From Lutraria lutraria (lineage: Eukaryota > Mollusca > Bivalvia > Venerida > Mactridae): a DNA stretch of 64,000 bases. Shown one piece after another: positions 59,857 through 64,000 of this stretch. Where the stretch lies: the NCBI GenBank assembly GCA_964023205.1, contig OZ026842.1, positions 34,425,501 to 34,489,500 of the forward strand. The letters are read 5' to 3'. A model generated the notes under the pieces. It ran no database searches and was not told the DNA's origin. It worked only from the letters and a program-made list of their open reading frames with translations. Numbering within the stretch: the stretch's first letter is position 1; each line of letters begins with the position of its first letter. The translations under genes and the position numbers were made by a program.

Positions 59857-62092
59857 ATGGCCGACATAACGATCAGACAGGCAACATCTGAAGACAAAGG
59901 TGACGTCATGAAAATCAACGAAAATGTTTACGGCGGGGGGGATTATCTACCAGGGTATTACGATGAATTCATGGCTTGTCAAAACACCACATCGTACGTG
60001 GCTGTCATGGAAGGAAAAATCGTAAGTTTTCTTTTGATAATGAATTATACAAGAACAGTTAAAAATGTTGACAAGTTACATGTGTGCAAACAAACATTAC
60101 TGGTCTGTATTGAAATAAATTTAAAAAAAAATTTACATAGCGGTTTAATTGAGAATATCAACGTCATGGATACGACTGGTAAAGGACAAGTTGTTTTTAA
60201 TATTGTTAATAATCAAGTGACAAAGTGGCATACCTTAATCATTAGGAATACATTAATTTGATATTTGAATAGGGAATATTCCGCTATGATTTCGTGCGCA
60301 CCGTCTATTGGAGTTACGTGATTCACAGCTACCGGACTTGTAAGGCTGCTTTCATTTTATTGACTTAATCTTTAGACACACTATTGCGCGTAAAATGGAT
60401 CGATATAAGAAAATTGGTCATATATCCATAGTACTTCACTTCTCTGACATCTAACATTGGGGATGTTATACTGTAATGTGTGTTTCTTTTATCATGATTA
60501 CATATATTATATTATTCAGTCTAAGTGTTTGTAGAGCAGCTTCTTCATCTGAAGCGCATACGAAATGAAGGCACGATTCTCAAGTATGATTCTAGTGGAT
60601 GGCTGAATAATTGTTATATAGTCAGCCTGAGCCCTAACGTTGAGACTGGAGAAGGTGTTTTTATATTCCTTAAGATTTACAATTTACGGTTGTTTTTGGA
60701 GTGGACGTCAATTTAATGAAAACAAAAATAAAGACTGATATTACAACGTATGAAGCCTGTATGTTATCAAAATTCACGTAATGCACCATTACCTTTTCTG
60801 ATGTGCCATCTTTGATCATGTATGCGTTTATTATTCTTTGACTGACTGTGACAATCTAATTACAGGTTGGATTCACAAGTATGTTCCTTGTTGATGATGG
60901 TAAAACGGTGATATCACGAGCCAGTAGAGTTAGTCCAAGCGTGGAAGGAAAAGGAGTTTATAAAACTCTCCATAATTATACGTTAAAAGTGTCGTCAGCA
61001 GAAGATGTTGCCTTTTCCGTCAATAATCTGAACGATTCCGTTAAAAAGCCGTCATTTCAGCAGGAGTATACATTCATTGGTTCTAAGGTAATTTGCACAT
61101 TGGTTCTTTTAAATTGTTTTGGCTTACACCATAAAGACGTTCACCATCCATTTTCATTCGCCATAATGTACTGGAACAAAGCGGACCACCAGTCTGTAAA
61201 GGGATGTTACAATCATGATTTTGACTGAAGATACAACAAATAAGGGAATTTACCCTTCATTTGACCTCTTATAGGGATAGAAAGTTGGTGGCGATGTAGG
61301 GAACTCGAAAGTCTCCGAGGCACACTAATTAGTCAATGCTATTGATACACGTTTGAAACCCAACACAATAGAAGCCATAATTGTACATGTACTTCTGATG
61401 AAATATTGATAGCTGTTAAAATGACATGCTTTGTCGTTTGAATGTGTACTGCACATGTCGTATATTTACAATACACAAACTAATGTCTTTTACTTGCAAA
61501 ACGTAAACAACTTTATATTAATCTCTTTTAGCTGTTTTCGGCATACCAATTGAGCAAAGATAATACTTCGTGGCAGTCAAAATACGTCGCTAAGCTCCAT
61601 TCTCCGTGTGACGAGGAATTGACTGCTTACTTCGATTCTGAAACAGTTAGGCCTTATCTATTTCCAATGGACCGATTGGTTGTTGATTGGGTACCATTTC
61701 GATTATTGAAGAGCAACATTACATTGGTGAAGAGGAATCATCGTACTCGATTTTACTCTGATATATTGGAAGGCAACGATGGTAAAGTCCATGGTTTACT
61801 TAGCTTTTCCACGACAAGGCGCGTTCAAACCCCATCATATATTTCTGATTTGAACATATATGGTACTGATACCGAAACATTATTCCAGCATATTTCTATG
61901 CACGTTAGAAGTATGATGGAGTTGTCAGAAGGATGTAGAAGCACTAAATTAACCGTGTTAGTGGAACAAAATTTCGACATTGAAGCTTTAGAAACAGTTA
62001 TGGCTGAAGTTGGTCTATCGAAAAGTAAAATGACTGATCCAAATGGCCTGTTGTATACACATATGCTAGTGTTTGAAAAAAAGTTAAAATGA
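59857..62092 (+). CDS. Gene 8: histidine N-acetyltransferase/NAT16-like GNAT acetyltransferase (3 exons)
   Basis: Exons are 59857-60021, 60866-61087 and 61532-62092, giving 315 residues. Exon 1 starts MADITIRQAT with a single ATG. Exon 2 has SMFLVDDGKT and EGKGVYKTL. Exon 3 begins CTG where most sisters have CCG (Leu for Pro at the junction) and has DRLVVDWVPFRLL, LNIYGTD and an ending KKLK. Exon 3 carries a Pro-to-Ser change (TPSYI against TPPYI) and, nearby, a Ser in place of the Cys found in the other younger copies (YISDL against YICDL). It pairs with gene 7 on the inverted duplication and is closest in sequence to gene 6. A fossil exon 2 lies in intron 1. Confidence 0.88.
60574..60700 (+). 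pseudogene. Fossil second copy of exon 2 in intron 1 of gene 8
   Basis: 'cgattctcaagtatgattct' matches the exon 2 start 'ggattcacaagtatgttcct'; 'gtcagcctgagccctaacg' and 'gactggagaaggtgttttta' follow exon 2 in order. Stop codons (for example in 'gatggctgaat') kill it. It precedes the intact exon 2 by about 165 bp. Confidence 0.7.
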
Positions 62093-62150
62093 TTGAAAAC
62101 TTTATTCGGTTTCACGGAAGAGAAGACTGAAATATAAAGAGTAACATACT

Positions 62151-63010
62151 TTTTTATTTACTTTTTTATTTTCTAGATAAACATACATATACATTTATAC
62201 ATTAAAAACACATAAAATATCATAGTAGCATAATCATAGTTCAGATCCACGATATGTATATAATATTATATTCAATAAATATTCCATTAGCAGAAATTCG
62301 TTTAATAAAATCATGACATATAAGTAATTAAGTACGACATTTGAATTAATAACAATAATAAATTTGGTTATGTGTTTGTGTGACTTTAATAAATATATAA
62401 TAATAACAATTCTTAATAGTCACATGTGTAAAAATCAGAACCAATGAACCAAAAGGACTGAAATAGGGTGTACACTATGAAGAAGTTGTAATCATGGAGG
62501 CTTAGATATAAGTGTAAAATTCATTTTGATATGTTCATTGTCTAATCAAAAAGATATTTCGTTTTGTTTACCATATTCTCAGATTGCATAGGAATACTTA
62601 ATTACAACACCTGCAAAAGAACAAAATTTTAATGAAATAATCAAGTTACCTAAGGTGGTGGAATGAAATTTGAATATTTAACATTTCTTATTAATAAGGA
62701 TGAAATAGAAACCTGTAATGCAGTCAAACAAATCTTGAAATTTATTGGTTGTTATCTTAATGAATATCTTTTTCTGATAAAAGGAGAAAACAACATAAGG
62801 CCATAAAAAGGCCAAAATCATCAAGTGGGTGGTTTAAATAATAATCTTTCGTATTGGACACAACGAAAAATATGTTAAGGAAAAAGAGAGACATGAGAAG
62901 AGCAAAAATACATTTTAACTAATTAATTAATTAATGTGTGCATATCTTACATGTGCTGTATCTGGATGAGTGCTGCCAAAGGAGCCCAAATTTTTTTAAT
63001 ATTTGAAAAC
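62151..63010 (-). mobile_element. Retroposed insertion, about 860 bp, 16-bp target duplication
   Basis: Flanked by the direct repeat 'taaagagtaacatact' (62135-62150 and 63011-63026). The left edge is T-rich ('ttttttatttacttttttatttt'), which on the minus strand is an A-rich tail with AATAAA signals, so it looks like a polyadenylated transcript inserted by LINE machinery. After 63026 the gene 6-type 3' flank resumes. No open frame or known family is recognised; it could be a mRNA 3' UTR or a LINE 3' end. Confidence 0.75.
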
Positions 63011-63354
63011 TAAAGAGTAACATACTTAACAAGGAGTATGTTTTTCTTTATTTGAAATCCAGTGTTGGATACGAACCTCTTGTTTTTTCTGAACTTTATG
63101 ACCAAATGTTTGTTATACAGTACTTTTTCATAATGTTATTTTCAATGTGTTCGTTTATATTGTATAACATCAACACCATTTAATGCATACATAATGTATT
63201 GTTTTCTATATTTCACAGTGTGCCATGTATTATCAAGTATACATGCTTTTAGCTGTACTTTTTTCATATATTTCCATTATACATTTGTATAGGAATATTG
63301 TAACAATGTTCCACCATTGTATTAAATATATCCCTACTAGAAACTGTAACTTTA

Positions 63355-63920
63355 TCATTGACCGGAGGATCTAAAATAAATTAACGCAAATGTTAACCAC
63401 TACTGGACGATAGGTCGTGCGCAACTCCCATCGCTGTAGCTCAAAGGCTGAGGTCACACTTTGAGTTCAAAGGTCATAATTTTGGTCTTTTTTAAGACTG
63501 GTCTGAGGATTTTGAAGAAACTTATCACATATGTTAACCTCCACTGGACGATGTATCGTGCGCACCTCCCATGGTTATAGCTCCAAGGTCATTGTCAAAT
63601 TTAGAGTTCAAATGTAATAATTTTGGTATTTTGGTGTGTCAGTTTTGTAACTTCGTCATTCATTAGAGGATTTAAAAAAAACACTACAAATGTTAACCAT
63701 CTTTAGACTTAGAGGTTAAAGTTAAAAAACGGTATTTTATTTTGTGTCTGCTCAGTAACGTTGTCTTGCATAGAATGATTACAGAAATACATGGCAGAAA
63801 TGTTCACTAACATGTGACGGTGTGTCATGAATAAGACAAAGATTAACTACTCCTCAGAAGAATTCAAGATTGCATCTTTAAGTAATAGCCAATAACACTT
63901 CAGAAAAATCTTTATTCCTC
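63355..63920 (+). repeat. Diverged tandem repeat of bivalve type
   Basis: Words such as 'aaatgttaacca', 'tggacgat.g.tcgtgcgca', 'gagttcaaaggtcataattttgg' and 'attagaggatttaaaaa' recur at spacings of roughly 110-160 bp (near 63387, 63529, 63686 and 63799). I recall similar repeats from bivalve genomes; identity of the family is from memory. Confidence 0.65.
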
Positions 63921-63949
63921 AGATTTTGAACATTTTGTGTCAAAGCAGT

Positions 63950-63965
63950 GGGGGGGGGGGGGGGG
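63950..63965 (+). repeat. G16 homopolymer
   Basis: Sixteen consecutive G residues. A run this long is prone to length error in sequencing, so the exact count is unsafe. Confidence 0.9.
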
Positions 63966-64000
63966 TATTCATCACCTTCAGTGATAACTCTAGTTTAATA

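Larger units (their letters stand above)
58562..62154 (+). repeat. Right arm of the inverted duplication (contains gene 8)
   Basis: Mirror of 52983-56538. The outer end falls at 'gtaacatactttt', within a few bases of the retroposed insertion that starts near 62151. The inner end lies at 'ttggataaaa'. Confidence 0.85.

Overview
The window is animal nuclear DNA, most likely from a mollusc and probably a bivalve. It is AT-rich, its genes are split by GT-AG introns, it carries several tRNA-derived SINE families in both orientations, and its right end has a diverged tandem repeat of a kind I associate with bivalve genomes. The species is not decided. Nothing looks prokaryotic: there are no operons, CRISPR arrays or rRNA.

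The only recognisable cellular genes are eight loci of one family: GNAT acetyltransferases resembling histidine N-acetyltransferase / NAT16. Each intact locus has three coding exons of about 165, exactly 222, and about 561 bp, joined by phase-0 introns, giving proteins of 314-326 residues. From left to right: gene 1 (minus, 1706-4129), gene 2 (plus, 8786-11048), gene 3 (plus, 14341-20508), gene 4 (plus, 22675-25300), gene 5 (plus, broken after the start of exon 2, 33015-34874), gene 6 (plus, 35104-37366), gene 7 (minus, 53047-55242) and gene 8 (plus, 59857-62092). Genes 1 and 2 are the most divergent. Genes 3-8 form a younger subfamily with a shared upstream block, and all six carry a decayed second copy of exon 2 in intron 1. 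These are paralogues that probably do related chemistry. Nothing shows that they work as a pathway.

The rest is a record of duplication and transposition. About 4.3 kb lying downstream of gene 4 (25810-30078) recurs downstream of gene 6 (46539-52979, larger because of insertions). Both copies carry a broken LINE reverse transcriptase, a small transposon with 3-bp site duplications and tyrosine recombinase remains. A BEL/Pao LTR retrotransposon (38233-46538, minus strand) sits at the junction of the second copy. It has apparently identical 578-bp LTRs and a 5-bp target duplication, its empty site survives in the first copy, and it is interrupted by a 950-bp terminal-inverted-repeat element with an 8-bp target duplication.

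Genes 7 and 8 lie head to head on arms of an inverted duplication of about 3.6 kb (52983-56538 and 58562-62154). The spacer holds a LINE 3' end and four copies of a 55-bp tandem repeat. An 860-bp retroposed insertion flanked by a 16-bp direct repeat sits where the right arm stops.

The most unusual observations are the fossil exon 2 kept in every younger copy, near-identity limited to exon 1 in genes 3-5, the gene 5/gene 6 fusion junction, and a retrotransposon with identical LTRs but a multiply broken reading frame.
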